From positions 1-64,000 of the forward strand of contig JAUGWO010000075.1 in the NCBI GenBank assembly GCA_049724395.1: a DNA stretch of 64,000 nucleotides. Reading direction: 5' to 3'. This document shows, piece by piece, positions 1 through 13,555 of this stretch. The notes under the pieces were generated by a model, which did not search any database, was not told the DNA's origin, and saw only the letters and a program-made list of their open reading frames with translations. Source of the DNA: Spongospora subterranea f. sp. subterranea. Taxonomy: Eukaryota > Endomyxa: Phytomyxea > Phytomyxea > Plasmodiophorida. Positions within the stretch are counted from its first letter, which is position 1. The number at the start of each line of letters is the position of its first letter. The translations under genes were made by a program, and so were the position numbers.

Positions 1-3000
1 GATCATCCAAATCTGAGCAGCTTGTGCGAATAGTGGGGTCCAATTCTGTTTCCTTCACCACTGGCCCGACCACGATCCATAAAGACCTCATTGTTCAAAC
101 TCCCGGATCTATTTCGTTATCCGAAAGTCTCACAATCAACTCGGGCGACGTTTTGTTGGCCGCTGATTCCGATGCCAATGGGACCGGTAGTTTCGTGGTG
201 GCACCCTCCAAGACCTTGACGGTTTCATTGTCTGGCGCTTCAGTTCAAATTTCGGCTGCTGATATTGTTCTGGATCCTACTTGTGTTCTGCAACTTGGCA
301 GCTCCAAGGTCGTGTTGGCTTCGTCAGGGACATTGGAACTGCATGCTGGGTCCACGTCCAGCGGAACCAATCACTTTGACCTAACGTCTGTTGAAGCGCA
401 GAGAGTGTCAACAACTGGCTCCTGGACACTGCAGAGTTCCTTGATCAAAATTCGTGGGCTCGCCCTGGCTGATACCATCGTTCCTGTTGAATTGAATGCA
501 AGGGCTTCCGGGGGGCAAATTTCTTTCACTGGATCCTCCTCGTTCTACAGTTTGAACGCCACTGCAGCTTCTGGAATCTACATTGGCGCCACAGTGACCT
601 CTACATCAGGACTGCTTCTCTTTGATGGTGATTACGATACAGTTGGAGGAGGGCAAACGAGCATCATGTCAGGTGCCACGCTGACCGCGGCTACAAATTT
701 GATAATGCATTCAAGGTCCAGCGGCCACATTGTTACATCGGGAACCCAGACATGGTCTGCTAAGCAAAACGTGGAACTTTATACCGGAGTTCGCTCCGTT
801 GGAACAAGTGGTGTTTTCTCCATTGTGGCCGACAGTGACGCGAATGGTTCTGGAATCATTGTTTGCTCTTCCATCGCCAATATTACAGTTGAATCGCCTG
901 CATTGGCCAGTGTCAATTTGGTTTATTATGATCTTCAATGGGCAGGCGGATTCAAACTTTCTGCATCTACTGCGAACGTCGTTTTTGATATGAGTCGATC
1001 AAGCCCAACCACGTTCGGCGGGTCAGGTGTCGTTAGCGATTCGGAGCTTCTCATGGTCACTACAACTGGCACTCTTCAACTTGGAGGATCTCTTTCGAGC
1101 AACATTGTTGTTCTAGGTATGGATCGATCATCCAAATCTGAGCAGCTTGTGCGAATAGTGGGGTCCAATTCTGTTTCCTTCACCACTGGCCCGACCACGA
1201 TCCATAAAGACCTCATTGTTCAAACTCCCGGATCTATTTCGTTATCCGAAAGTCTCACAATCAACTCGGGCGACGTTTTGTTGGCCGCTGATTCCGATGC
1301 CAATGGGACCGGTAGTTTCGTGGTGGCACCCTCCAAGACCTTGACGGTTTCATTGTCTGGCGCTTCAGTTCAAATTTCGGCTGCTGATATTGTTCTGGAT
1401 CCTACTTGTGTTCTGCAACTTGGCAGCTCCAAGGTCGTGTTGGCTTCGTCAGGGACATTGGAACTGCATGCTGGGTCCACGTCCAGCGGAACCAATCACT
1501 TTGACCTAACGTCTGTTGAAGCGCAGAGAGTGTCAACAACTGGCTCCTGGACACTGCAGAGTTCCTTGATCAAAATTCGTGGGCTCGCCCTGGCTGATAC
1601 CATCGTTCCTGTTGAATTGAATGCAAGGGCTTCCGGGGGGCAAATTTCTTTTTCACTGGATCCTCCTCGTTCTACAGTTTGAACGCCACTGCAGCTTCTG
1701 GAATCTACATTGGCGCCACAGTGACCTCTACATCAGGACTGCTTCTCTTTGATGGTGATTACGATACAGTTGGAGGAGGGCAAACGAGCATCATGTCAGG
1801 TGCCACGCTGACCGCGGCTACAAATTTGATAATGCATTCAAGGTCCAGCGGCCACATTGTTACATCGGGAACCCAGACATGGTCTGCTAAGCAAAACGTG
1901 GAACTTTATACCGGAGTTCGCTCCGTTGGAACAAGTGGTGTTTTCTCCATTGTGGCCGACAGTGACGCGAATGGTTCTGGAATCATTGTTTGCTCTTCCA
2001 TCGCCAATATTACAGTTGAATCGCCTGCATTGGCCAGTGTCAATTTGGTTTATTATGATCTTCAATGGGCAGGCGGATTCAAACTTTCTGCATCTACTGC
2101 GAACGTCGTTTTTGATATGAGTCGATCAAGCCCAACCACGTTCGGCGGGTCAGGTGTCGTTAGCGATTCGGAGCTTCTCATGGTCACTACAACTGGCACT
2201 CTTCAACTTGGAGGATCTCTTTCGAGCAACATTGTTGTTCTAGGTATGGATCGATCATCCAAATCTGAGCAGCTTGTGCGAATAGTGGGGTCCAATTCTG
2301 TTTCCTTCACCACTGGCCCGACCACGATCCATAAAGACCTCATTGTTCAAACTCCCGGATCTATTTCGTTATCCGAAAGTCTCACAATCAACTCGGGCGA
2401 CGTTTTGTTGGCCGCTGATTCCGATGCCAATGGGACCGGTAGTTTCGTGGTGGCACCCTCCAAGACCTTGACGGTTTCATTGTCTGGCGCTTCAGTTCAA
2501 ATTTCGGCTGCTGATATTGTTCTGGATCCTACTTGTGTTCTGCAACTTGGCAGCTCCAAGGTCGTGTTGGCTTCGTCAGGGACATTGGAACTGCATGCTG
2601 GGTCCACGTCCAGCGGAACCAATCACTTTGACCTAACGTCTGTTGAAGCGCAGAGAGTGTCAACAACTGGCTCCTGGACACTGCAGAGTTCCTTGATCAA
2701 AATTCGTGGGCTCGCCCTGGCTGATACCATCGTTCCTGTTGAATTGAATGCAAGGGCTTCCGGGGGGCAAATTTCTTTCACTGGATCCTCCTCGTTCTAC
2801 AGTTTGAACGCCACTGCAGCTTCTGGAATCTACATTGGCGCCACAGTGACCTCTACATCAGGACTGCTTCTCTTTGATGGTGATTACGATACAGTTGGAG
2901 GAGGGCAAACGAGCATCATGTCAGGTGCCACGCTGACCGCGGCTACAAATTTGATAATGCATTCAAGGTCCAGCGGCCACATTGTTACATCGGGAACCCA

Positions 3001-6000
3001 GACATGGTCTGCTAAGCAAAACGTGGAACTTTATACCGGAGTTCGCTCCGTTGGAACAAGTGGTGTTTTCTCCATTGTGGCCGACAGTGACGCGAATGGT
3101 TCTGGAATCATTGTTTGCTCTTCCATCGCCAATATTACAGTTGAATCGCCTGCATTGGCCAGTGTCAATTTGGTTTATTATGATCTTCAATGGGCAGGCG
3201 GATTCAAACTTTCTGCATCTACTGCGAACGTCGTTTTTGATATGAGTCGATCAAGCCCAACCACGTTCGGCGGGTCAGGTGTCGTTAGCGATTCGGAGCT
3301 TCTCATGGTCACTACAACTGGCACTCTTCAACTTGGAGGATCTCTTTCGAGCAACATTGTTGTTCTAGGTATGGATCGATCATCCAAATCTGAGCAGCTT
3401 GTGCGAATAGTGGGGTCCAATTCTGTTTCCTTCACCACTGGCCCGACCACGATCCATAAAGACCTCATTGTTCAAACTCCCGGATCTATTTCGTTATCCG
3501 AAAGTCTCACAATCAACTCGGGCGACGTTTTGTTGGCCGCTGATTCCGATGCCAATGGGACCGGTAGTTTCGTGGTGGCACCCTCCAAGACCTTGACGGT
3601 TTCATTGTCTGGCGCTTCAGTTCAAATTTCGGCTGCTGATATTGTTCTGGATCCTACTTGTGTTCTGCAACTTGGCAGCTCCAAGGTCGTGTTGGCTTCG
3701 TCAGGGACATTGGAACTGCATGCTGGGTCCACGTCCAGCGGAACCAATCACTTTGACCTAACGTCTGTTGAAGCGCAGAGAGTGTCAACAACTGGCTCCT
3801 GGACACTGCAGAGTTCCTTGATCAAAATTCGTGGGCTCGCCCTGGCTGATACCATCGTTCCTGTTGAATTGAATGCAAGGGCTTCCGGGGGGCAAATTTC
3901 TTTCACTGGATCCTCCTCGTTCTACAGTTTGAACGCCACTGCAGCTTCTGGAATCTACATTGGCGCCACAGTGACCTCTACATCAGGACTGCTTCTCTTT
4001 GATGGTGATTACGATACAGTTGGAGGAGGGCAAACGAGCATCATGTCAGGTGCCACGCTGACCGCGGCTACAAATTTGATAATGCATTCAAGGTCCAGCG
4101 GCCACATTGTTACATCGGGAACCCAGACATGGTCTGCTAAGCAAAACGTGGAACTTTATACCGGAGTTCGCTCCGTTGGAACAAGTGGTGTTTTCTCCAT
4201 TGTGGCCGACAGTGACGCGAATGGTTCTGGAATCATTGTTTGCTCTTCCATCGCCAATATTACAGTTGAATCGCCTGCATTGGCCAGTGTCAATTTGGTT
4301 TATTATGATCTTCAATGGGCAGGCGGATTCAAACTTTCTGCATCTACTGCGAACGTCGTTTTTGATATGAGTCGATCAAGCCCAACCACGTTCGGCGGGG
4401 GTCAGGTGTCGTTAGCGATTCGGAGCTTCTCATGGTCACTACAACTGGCACTCTTCAACTTGGAGGATCTCTTTCGAGCAACATTGTTGTTCTAGGTATG
4501 GATCGATCATCCAAATCTGAGCAGCTTGTGCGAATAGTGGGGTCCAATTCTGTTTCCTTCACCACTGGCCCGACCACGATCCATAAAGACCTCATTGTTC
4601 AAACTCCCGGATCTATTTCGTTATCCGAAAGTCTCACAATCAACTCGGGCGACGTTTTGTTGGCCGCTGATTCCGATGCCAATGGGACCGGTAGTTTCGT
4701 GGTGGCACCCTCCAAGACCTTGACGGTTTCATTGTCTGGCGCTTCAGTTCAAATTTCGGCTGCTGATATTGTTCTGGATCCTACTTGTGTTCTGCAACTT
4801 GGCAGCTCCAAGGTCGTGTTGGCTTCGTCAGGGACATTGGAACTGCATGCTGGGTCCACGTCCAGCGGAACCAATCACTTTGACCTAACGTCTGTTGAAG
4901 CGCAGAGAGTGTCAACAACTGGCTCCTGGACACTGCAGAGTTCCTTGATTCAAAATTCGTGGGCTCGCCCTGGCTGATACCATCGTTCCTGTTGAATTGA
5001 ATGCAAGGGCTTCCGGGGGGCAAATTTCTTTCACTGGATCCTCCTCGTTCTACAGTTTGAACGCCACTGCAGCTTCTGGAATCTACATTGGCGCCACAGT
5101 GACCTCTACATCAGGACTGCTTCTCTTTGATGGTGATTACGATACAGTTGGAGGAGGGCAAACGAGCATCATGTCAGGTGCCACGCTGACCGCGGCTACA
5201 AATTTGATAATGCATTCAAGGTCCAGCGGCCACATTGTTACATCGGGAACCCAGACATGGTCTGCTAAGCAAAACGTGGAACTTTATACCGGAGTTCGCT
5301 CCGTTGGAACAAGTGGTGTTTTCTCCATTGTGGCCGACAGTGACGCGAATGGTTCTGGAATCATTGTTTGCTCTTCCATCGCCAATATTACAGTTGAATC
5401 GCCTGCATTGGCCAGTGTCAATTTGGTTTATTATGATCTTCAATGGGCAGGCGGATTCAAACTTTCTGCATCTACTGCGAACGTCGTTTTTGATATGAGT
5501 CGATCAAGCCCAACCACGTTCGGCGGGTCAGGTGTCGTTAGCGATTCGGAGCTTCTCATGGTCACTACAACTGGCACTCTTCAACTTGGAGGATCTCTTT
5601 CGAGCAACATTGTTGTTCTAGGTATGGATCGATCATCCAAATCTGAGCAGCTTGTGCGAATAGTGGGGTCCAATTCTGTTTCCTTCACCACTGGCCCGAC
5701 CACGATCCATAAAGACCTCATTGTTCAAACTCCCGGATCTATTTCGTTATCCGAAAGTCTCACAATCAACTCGGGCGACGTTTTGTTGGCCGCTGATTCC
5801 GATGCCAATGGGACCGGTAGTTTCGTGGTGGCACCCTCCAAGACCTTGACGGTTTCATTGTCTGGCGCTTCAGTTCAAATTTCGGCTGCTGATATTGTTC
5901 TGGATCCTACTTGTGTTCTGCAACTTGGCAGCTCCAAGGTCGTGTTGGCTTCGTCAGGGACATTGGAACTGCATGCTGGGTCCACGTCCAGCGGAACCAA

Positions 6001-7880
6001 TCACTTTGACCTAACGTCTGTTGAAGCGCAGAGAGTGTCAACAACTGGCTCCTGGACACTGCAGAGTTCCTTGATCAAAATTCGTGGGCTCGCCCTGGCT
6101 GATACCATCGTTCCTGTTGAATTGAATGCAAGGGCTTCCGGGGGGCAAATTTCTTTCACTGGATCCTCCTCGTTCTACAGTTTGAACGCCACTGCAGCTT
6201 CTGGAATCTACATTGGCGCCACAGTGACCTCTACATCAGGACTGCTTCTCTTTGATGGTGATTACGATACAGTTGGAGGAGGGCAAACGAGCATCATGTC
6301 AGGTGCCACGCTGACCGCGGCTACAAATTTGATAATGCATTCAAGGTCCAGCGGCCACATTGTTACATCGGGAACCCAGACATGGTCTGCTAAGCAAAAC
6401 GTGGAACTTTATACCGGAGTTCGCTCCGTTGGAACAAGTGGTGTTTTCTCCATTGTGGCCGACAGTGACGCGAATGGTTCTGGAATCATTGTTTGCTCTT
6501 CCATCGCCAATATTACAGTTGAATCGCCTGCATTGGCCAGTGTCAATTTGGTTTATTATGATCTTCAATGGGCAGGCGGATTCAAACTTTCTGCATCTAC
6601 TGCGAACGTCGTTTTTGATATGAGTCGATCAAGCCCAACCACGTTCGGCGGGTCAGGTGTCGTTAGCGATTCGGAGCTTCTCATGGTCACTACAACTGGC
6701 ACTCTTCAACTTGGAGGATCTCTTTCGAGCAACATTGTTGTTCTAGGTATGGATCGATCATCCAAATCTGAGCAGCTTGTGCGAATAGTGGGGTCCAATT
6801 CTGTTTCCTTCACCACTGGCCCGACCACGATCCATAAAGACCTCATTGTTCAAACTCCTGGATCTATTTCGTTATCCGAAAGTCTCACAATCAACTCGGG
6901 TGACCTTTTGTTGACCGCCGATTCCGATGCGAATGGCACCGGAAGTTTTGTGGTTGCACCTTCTAAGACCTTGACAGTTTCATTGTCCGGCGCTTCAGTT
7001 CAAATTTCATCTGCTGATATTGTTCTGGATCCCACTTGCGCGCTGCAACTTGGCAGCTCCCATGTTGTTTTTTCGTCATCTGGTACGCGTGAGTTTCGCG
7101 CCGGAGCCACAAACAGCATTGGTGATTGGCTTGATTTCAGCTCTATTGAACTTCAACGTGTTTTCACCAGTTACATGTTAACGCTCACAAGCTCATTCAT
7201 CACAATTCGTGGTTTTGCTCTGTCAGACACCAACGTTCCTGTTGAACTCAATTCTGCTGTTTCCGGTGGCAAAATAATTTTTGCCGGGGTTGCTGTTTTT
7301 CATAGTTTGAACGCTACTGCAGCAGATGGTATCGATGTTTTGTTCCCAATTAATACTACTGTCGGAGATCTTGTTCTTGATGCCGATTTTGATTGTGATG
7401 GCATCGGAACTTCCACGTTTTCAAGCATTGCCTCTCTGTTTTCTGCACATAACCTTCAACTGCATCCTCGAGGTTCAGGTTCTGCCGCCGCTCAAGCGCC
7501 TGCTGTGTGGCATGCAAAAAATGATATCACCATATTCACGAAGGTTACCGTTGCTGGAGTTGGTAATTTCTCGTTCAATTCCGATTCAAGTACCAGCGAT
7601 GGTCGCGGGTCATTAATATGTTCTGGTTCCGGAAACATTTCGTCGTCATCCATCTCCGTTCCCTTTATATTGTTCGTTGCGGCTGATTATGTTCTGTCTT
7701 CCAGTTGCATTGTCAGTGCCGAATATTCAAGTATTGCGGTTTCCGGATCTGGATTGTCGACGATGGCCCTTGGGTCTGTTTCTGGTGGTTGTTCAGTTTC
7801 AAACATGGAGTTCAATTTATTTCGTACCGTTTCGAGTTTGATTTTCGGCGGTTCATTGATCTATGATATGATCGTGTCCC
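1..7880 (+). repeat. 1125-bp tandem coding repeat, 6 identical copies plus a diverged 7th
   Basis: Unit starts (gatcatccaaatctgagcag) fall at 1, 1126, 2253, 3378, 4505, 5631 and 6756. The period is 1125 bp (375 codons), lengthened only by +2, +2 and +1 indels in units 2, 4 and 5. Apart from these, units 1-6 look identical base for base. Unit 7 is identical for about its first 100 bp and then changes sharply from about 6858 on. The protein still aligns through to about 7880 and beyond. Within a unit the DSDANG(T/S)G motif occurs twice, so the unit itself grew from smaller modules. Confidence 0.93.
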
Positions 7881-10800
7881 ATATATCTTATGCCCATTCT
7901 GCTGCCCACATTGAGCTGCATGCTATCAAGGATTGTACTAGCAACATTACAGTTTCGGGGCCCATTGCTGCGGTTTTTTCTGGTTTATCGAATTTAGTTT
8001 TTGTTTCTTCTTTCATCAACATTTCAGCAACAATCAATTCCACTGGCAGTGTTCGCCTGGTTCCTTCATTGCCATCAAACATATCGCTTGGGTCATCTGT
8101 ATCGCAATTTGCACTGTCTGAACGCGACATCAATAATATCATAACACCTCAAACTTTATCGGTTGGTGGCTTTTTCGCCGAAGGTGTTTTCATATCGCAC
8201 GTTGAGTACATATCTCGTCTCGGGACTTTCGAGATTATTGCTCGAGACGCTGTCGAAGGAGTTGGTTCTCGAAACATTGGCAACTCAACTGTTGCTTATT
8301 CGAATTTACATGCGAATAGTCTTCCGCTGTGGAAAATTGATGATTCTTGGTCTATATCTCTTCAAATTCATGCGGATGTTGATGACTCGTTTTCAGGGAC
8401 ATTACTCTGCACGCTATCTTGCGCATTTTGTCGGATCAGCGTCAATGCTTCGCAAAGTTCTCTTGATCCTTTCTTACGAACCTCGTCACAACAAAAATTG
8501 GAGTTTTTTGGTTCTGTTCCGGAAATTCGAAACGCCCTTAATACAGTGGTTTACACTCGTAACCGCTCTTACTTTGGATGCGATGCCATCACTGCAACGC
8601 TATCTCGTTTCAACGGAGATCAGCCTATAAATTATAATGGGTACGTCGAAGTTCAATTGCACGATGGTGCTAGTGATGGATTGCTTTCTACTATTTCCGG
8701 TGGCTTTCTGGGATCAAGTCCTGGATACGCCCTCTCTGCGAAGTTCAACGGGATCAGAGGCATTGCCTTCAACTCCGATCAAACATGTCTTTACGTGAGC
8801 GATACTAAAAACAACCTTATCCTCAAAGTTTCACTGGCCGGTAATTCAACGATCTTCGCTGGGCTCAGCTCGTCTGGCTTCGTCGACGGGTTTGGTACCA
8901 GCGCTAGATTTAACCGTCCGAACGGGTTGGCCACTCTTGTGAACGGCACGGTGGTCGTTGCCGACACAGAGAATCACGCCATTCGGTTTGTTTCGCCATT
9001 TGGAAACACTTCGACTGTGGTATCCGGCGGTTACGGGCCATTAAAGCGGCCCAGCGATGTCTGCGTCAGCAATATTTCGGGGACGATTTTTGTTGCCGAT
9101 ACAGAAAATAATCGGATAGCTGTCATTGTTCAGAATGGATCTCTACAAAGTTTTGCTGGTGATGGTCAGTTCGGCTATAGAGATTCTGACGTATCTCTGA
9201 CTGCCAGATTCCGACACCCAACTGGAGTGGCTCTAGATTCCCTGAGTAATCTTTACGTTGCTGATTCATTGAACCATTGCATTAGAATAGTATATCCAAA
9301 CGGATCTGTTTCTACATTTGCCGGTATGCCTGGTTCACATGGACTTTCCGATGGCTATCGTTTGACTGCTCGTTTTCACAAACCAATTTCCATTGCGATT
9401 GATATGCACGATAATCTATATATATGCGATCTCTTTAATCATGCGATTCGTCGAATCGATGATTCTGGAATGGTAACAACAATCGTCGGAAATGGACCTG
9501 GTTTTTCAGATGGGCCTGCAAAGCTGTTTGGGCAGTTGAATTTCCCGTTCACGGTGGCTGTGTCTTCATCTATGAACGATCTCTATATTGCAGATAGCGG
9601 CAACAACGCCATTCGACAAGTGCATTATGTGAGGTCCCTCCCAGCTATTTCCTCAATTTGGCCATCCAGCGGATCCAGCCTGGGAAATACTAAAGTTAAC
9701 GTCACCGGAACTTTTCAAGCATCACCTCAGAATCTCTGGTGCAGTTTCGGTGACAATTTACTCATCGCAGCTGTGGTCGTCAACACACATCTTCTGTCCT
9801 GTACAACTCCCGTCCACATCGCAGGACCATCACTTATTCGTATTGTACACAAGTTCGATTACAATCTTGAATATGATAAGAAAACATACTTTTACGCAAG
9901 CAATTCCAAGGAATTCAGTTTTATCGAATACTCCGTGTTTACTATGGTCAAAAGGATCACACCGTCGGTTGGATTGAATATAGGAGGCACTCCTGTGACC
10001 ATTCTTGGGAAAAACTTTTATGATTCTGAGCAGCTTTCATGTAAATTCGATTCTGTTGTGGTATCAGCTGAATTTGTCTCTCAAGAATCAGTAATCTGTA
10101 TTAGTCCAACCAGATCCAATGGGCAGGCGTATGTATCCTTAACGTTCGACGGACAGCAGTTCACATCCGGCGCGCATGCTGTTTTCGCCTATATCAAGCG
10201 TCCAGTCATCGACGCCATCAACCCGTCTTTCGCGCCAATCTATTCTCATACTCTGATCACGGTAACTGGAACAGACTTCATTGATTCTGCCATTGCGACC
10301 TGCATTTTCGGAATCGACAAAGTGCCGGCTGTGTATAAGTCGCCTACCACATTACTATGCGTCACTCCGATTCGTAGCTCTCCTGTTGTTGATTCTGTGT
10401 CGGTTTCCATGAACGGGCTACTTTCCGAGTCGTCCCTTCTCGCTATCCAGTTTAATTTTACCGATATGATTCGAATATCTGCAGCTGTACCGTCGGAGGG
10501 CCCAATCACTGGAGAAACAATAGTTAACATTTCTGGGAATGGGTTTTCCAGCACTAGCGCTGTTTTCTGCAAATTCGGAGAACGCAATGTTCTCACACCT
10601 GTCTTGAGTCAATCTTCAACCTGGGTTGTATGTCGGACAACTCCTGCAGAAAGCGGTCAAGCTACCGTGTTCGTCGGTAGCAGTGCTACCATGATGGCAT
10701 CTTCCTCGCTGTTTTTCTTGTTCTCGGAACCTGAAATAGTACTTTCACTAAAGCCTAGTTTCGGCCCTATTTCTGGTCAAACCCCAGTAACAGTGACCGG

Positions 10801-11389
10801 TTGGAATTTCCGCAACACGCCAACGTTGCAATGCGCGTTCGGTTCTGCCGGTACGGTTCCAGGTCAATTTATCTCGATGTCCACCGTAGTCTGTCTCTCT
10901 CCCAACTCGACTGCCGGCTCTGTCAATATTTCTGTTAGCAATAATGCAAATGAGTTTTCAAACACAAGTCTCCCGTACATATATAGAAACCTGGAGACAG
11001 TGACCTACATTTCCCCGCATATTGGCCCAACCTGGTCATCGATTCCCGTTTATGTCCACGGAACGAATTTTTATCGCTCTAGCCTTATTCGCTGCAGTTT
11101 CTCAAGTTTTCCTCTAGTGCGTCCTCAGTTCATTAACAGCACTTGTCTAATCTGTTTAACCCCCAAAGCATTTTCTCCTTCAAATTCTACAGTTTCAGTC
11201 GCGAATAACGGTGTTAACATTGCACCCTCAACAGCAGAATATCAGTTTGTTGAGCCCATTCAAGTTATTTCAGTGTCCCCATCGTCTGGTGCATCCTCTG
11301 GTGGCACCCTTGTTACAGTTACTGTTGATCGAGCACAACCAGCCAACGGTCAATGGCAATGCGTGTTTAGCGACGCAGACGAACACTAA
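1..11389 (+). CDS. Giant repeat protein with NHL and IPT/TIG domains (5' partial)
   Basis: The reading frame is open from the first base, so the 5' end lies outside the window. In order it holds: six identical 375-residue units (1-6755), a seventh diverged unit and more distant relatives to about 8650, a run of NHL-type repeats (about 8690-9620, with recurring VADTENH / YVADSLNH / YIADSGNN motifs), then seven IPT/TIG domains (about 9640-11380, each opening like ITPSVGLNIGGTPVTI). The units are rich in Ser, Thr, Gly and Val, with DSDANGTG motifs like those of beta-helical adhesins. Many N-glycosylation sequons suggest an extracellular protein. The last IPT domain stops in mid-domain at 11389 with no membrane anchor, so the 3' end may be truncated or spliced onward. 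Three small indels inside otherwise identical units (near 1650, 4398 and 4948) shift the frame and are probably assembly errors. Function is inferred only: adhesion or cell surface. Confidence 0.8.
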
Positions 11390-11679
11390 GTCATAGATTT
11401 ACAAGATGATAAATTTATTCATTGCTTGATTATCCTTTTTGTGCTTGTGGATAGATTTCGGAAAGCCCAGCTTAGTTTGACGATTCTGCGTAAATCATTT
11501 TTTTGCGTCGAGGAGTAGGTTTTTGGTGAAAAAACCAGTTTTGTTGGGGTTTCGAACTCTGTAGGCTACGAGTTTCCCTGTGTGTGTACATATGAATGAG
11601 TCAGTGTGTATGGATATTTGGCCAAGGTCACAATGTCAGTCCAGATTGTTGGTTGATGTAAGGGCGGTGCCAAATCCGG

Positions 11680-13349
11680 ATGACTTCGTCTCCGGTTCTC
11701 GAGCGCCTCATAATCCTTTTCTCTGGAATCTGTATGGGTCGATTTTCGGACGGAATTTCAATATGGGTTGGATGCTCTGGGCGAGACGCTATTTTGGTTG
11801 ATGATCGTGGCGAGCCCCGACATATGGTCCCGGAATACGCCCCTCGTACACAGTTCTCTGCCCGTTCCCGATTTTCTTCTTTATTCAAAATCCGAAATCG
11901 CTATCATCCTATACCATTAGCACTTTTGGCACTCGATATTGTTCCCGATGGCCAAATCTCCCCGAGTGAGATCCGGTCGGTTTCTTGGCCGTGCTACAGG
12001 AATGTGGAATTCGTGGAGTCCATTTGTGGTCGCTATCGGTTGTCATTAGATCCTATCTCCGCTCAGGTGACGATCGAGTTTCCAATTTTGGTTCATGGAG
12101 CGCATGCCCGGGGTTCATACACGATTCGACAGCATTGGTCGACTGTCGACCTGCCAGCTTCATGGCGCCACGCCCTTCTGTTAGCTCAAAACCCAATCTG
12201 TGACCGCTGCGATGATATCGTCACCGTCGATATGCGCATTGCAACCAGCACTGAACGTCTTCGCAGCGAAGTTCTCCATCGAAATCAAAACGTGATGAAT
12301 TTGCAAAACGCTTATCCTGATCATGACCCGGTTTTCATTGATTGGACGCCGGAAGTAGTCTATCGTGTTTGCGGAGAGGGAATCGGTGTTGACGTACTCT
12401 TCAAGGACGGATCTGTGTTGAAATCGCACGATCTCCTGTTTTTTACGCATTCCACGACGCCTCCTTCCATGTATTCGGTCGGGGATCTGGCTTCCACCGA
12501 CCTAGAATCTGACCAATTACCCATAATCAGCTCGATCCATCGAGCTGTTCGAATGCTGAAACTTCATCGCACCATTATCGCTATGGGCCCTGCCAACGAT
12601 CTCCCAGCGAATCCTCATGTCTCCAATAGGGAAACGCAGAATGTTTCAATTCCATCTATTGGCGATTTCATCGCTTTCGCTGACGGCCGAGTTACTGGAA
12701 GGTCTGCCTGCTCTGCCCCTTTTCTAGTTTTCAGTGTTCAAGCACCCGGTTCTTCTTTATCAACTTGTGTTTTGATGTTTGGCATACCTATCGTTTAGAA
12801 AGACCTCATCAGAATCTTTGGAACTGGAAACCCGATTGTGTAAGACTGTGTTTGTATTTATTCATCACGTATTTGAGACGTCTTCTTCTTTCTTTGAAAA
12901 AGCGAATTTAACAAGTGCGTCTGTCTGTGTGTTTTAGGTTCTACGATCGAACCATTGTTGACTTGGATTCATCTCACTCCACATGTCGTATACTGTTACC
13001 GGATGGCACGTTACAAAGCGTTAGAGTGGTGGCGTTGGATTCGGCATCGCAGTTGGTCCCCTACGTCAATACTTGCATGGAGTTCGCCACATGGGCTTCA
13101 ATGTCGCTCGAGCAGCGCTTGGCTTTAGAGCAACGCACCCAACAAAGGAGTGCTCTGGTCGAAACCGAAGTCGAACGCAACGCGTGGTTTTTACGCCGGG
13201 CATTGGCAACATCCTCCAACCAAGTTGAGAACTCGAGGCCTGTGCTAGCGAAGGATCCGGCCGTCAATGGTAAACCGGACCTGGCGGCTCTGACGCGACA
13301 GGCCATGGAGAATAATCACATCATATTACAACGAATATCGCGACATTGA
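11680..13349 (+). CDS. C5orf34: C5orf34-like protein (DUF4524/DUF4520)
   Basis: Two exons are clear: 11680-12701 and 12938-13349. The 236-nt GT-AG intron joins FADGRVTG to RFYDRTIVDLD. The spliced product is 477 residues. The N-terminus (RLIILFSGICMGRFSDG) resembles the DUF4524 start of C5orf34. The C-terminus (GDFIAFADGRV, FYDRTIVDLD, CRILLPDG) matches the conserved C-terminal DUF4520 block. Human C5orf34 is longer, about 640 residues. The biochemical role of this family is not established. The FxDGR pattern recalls polo-box-like folds, but that is my inference. I chose the ATG at 11680 because it starts just before the conserved block; no better upstream ATG is in frame. It lies 290 bp after the giant IPT gene and converges with BRX1. 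Confidence 0.8.
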
Positions 13350-13555
13350 ACCGTCATTGCTCAGTCACCATAACCACAGCACTGCCAACATTTTCATCTA
13401 TACGACCATCGATTTCTTCAGAAAAATGCCGATTTCGAAAGTTTTTGAGGCCGACGACGCGATGCTTTTTGGGCAGCTGTGTTCCCCTGAGTGATATGTA
13501 TAAAAAAATGTATTATTATGATGATTGCGGGGAAGAGGATTGTATGAGTGTAATA

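Noticed and set aside
711-6623. Repeated 75-residue minus-strand and 87-residue plus-strand frames in each 1125-bp unit
   Set aside because: Out-of-frame shadows of the identical repeat units; they recur only because the units do.
10246-10612. Minus-strand frames under the IPT domains
   Set aside because: Antisense shadows of a strongly conserved plus-strand domain array.
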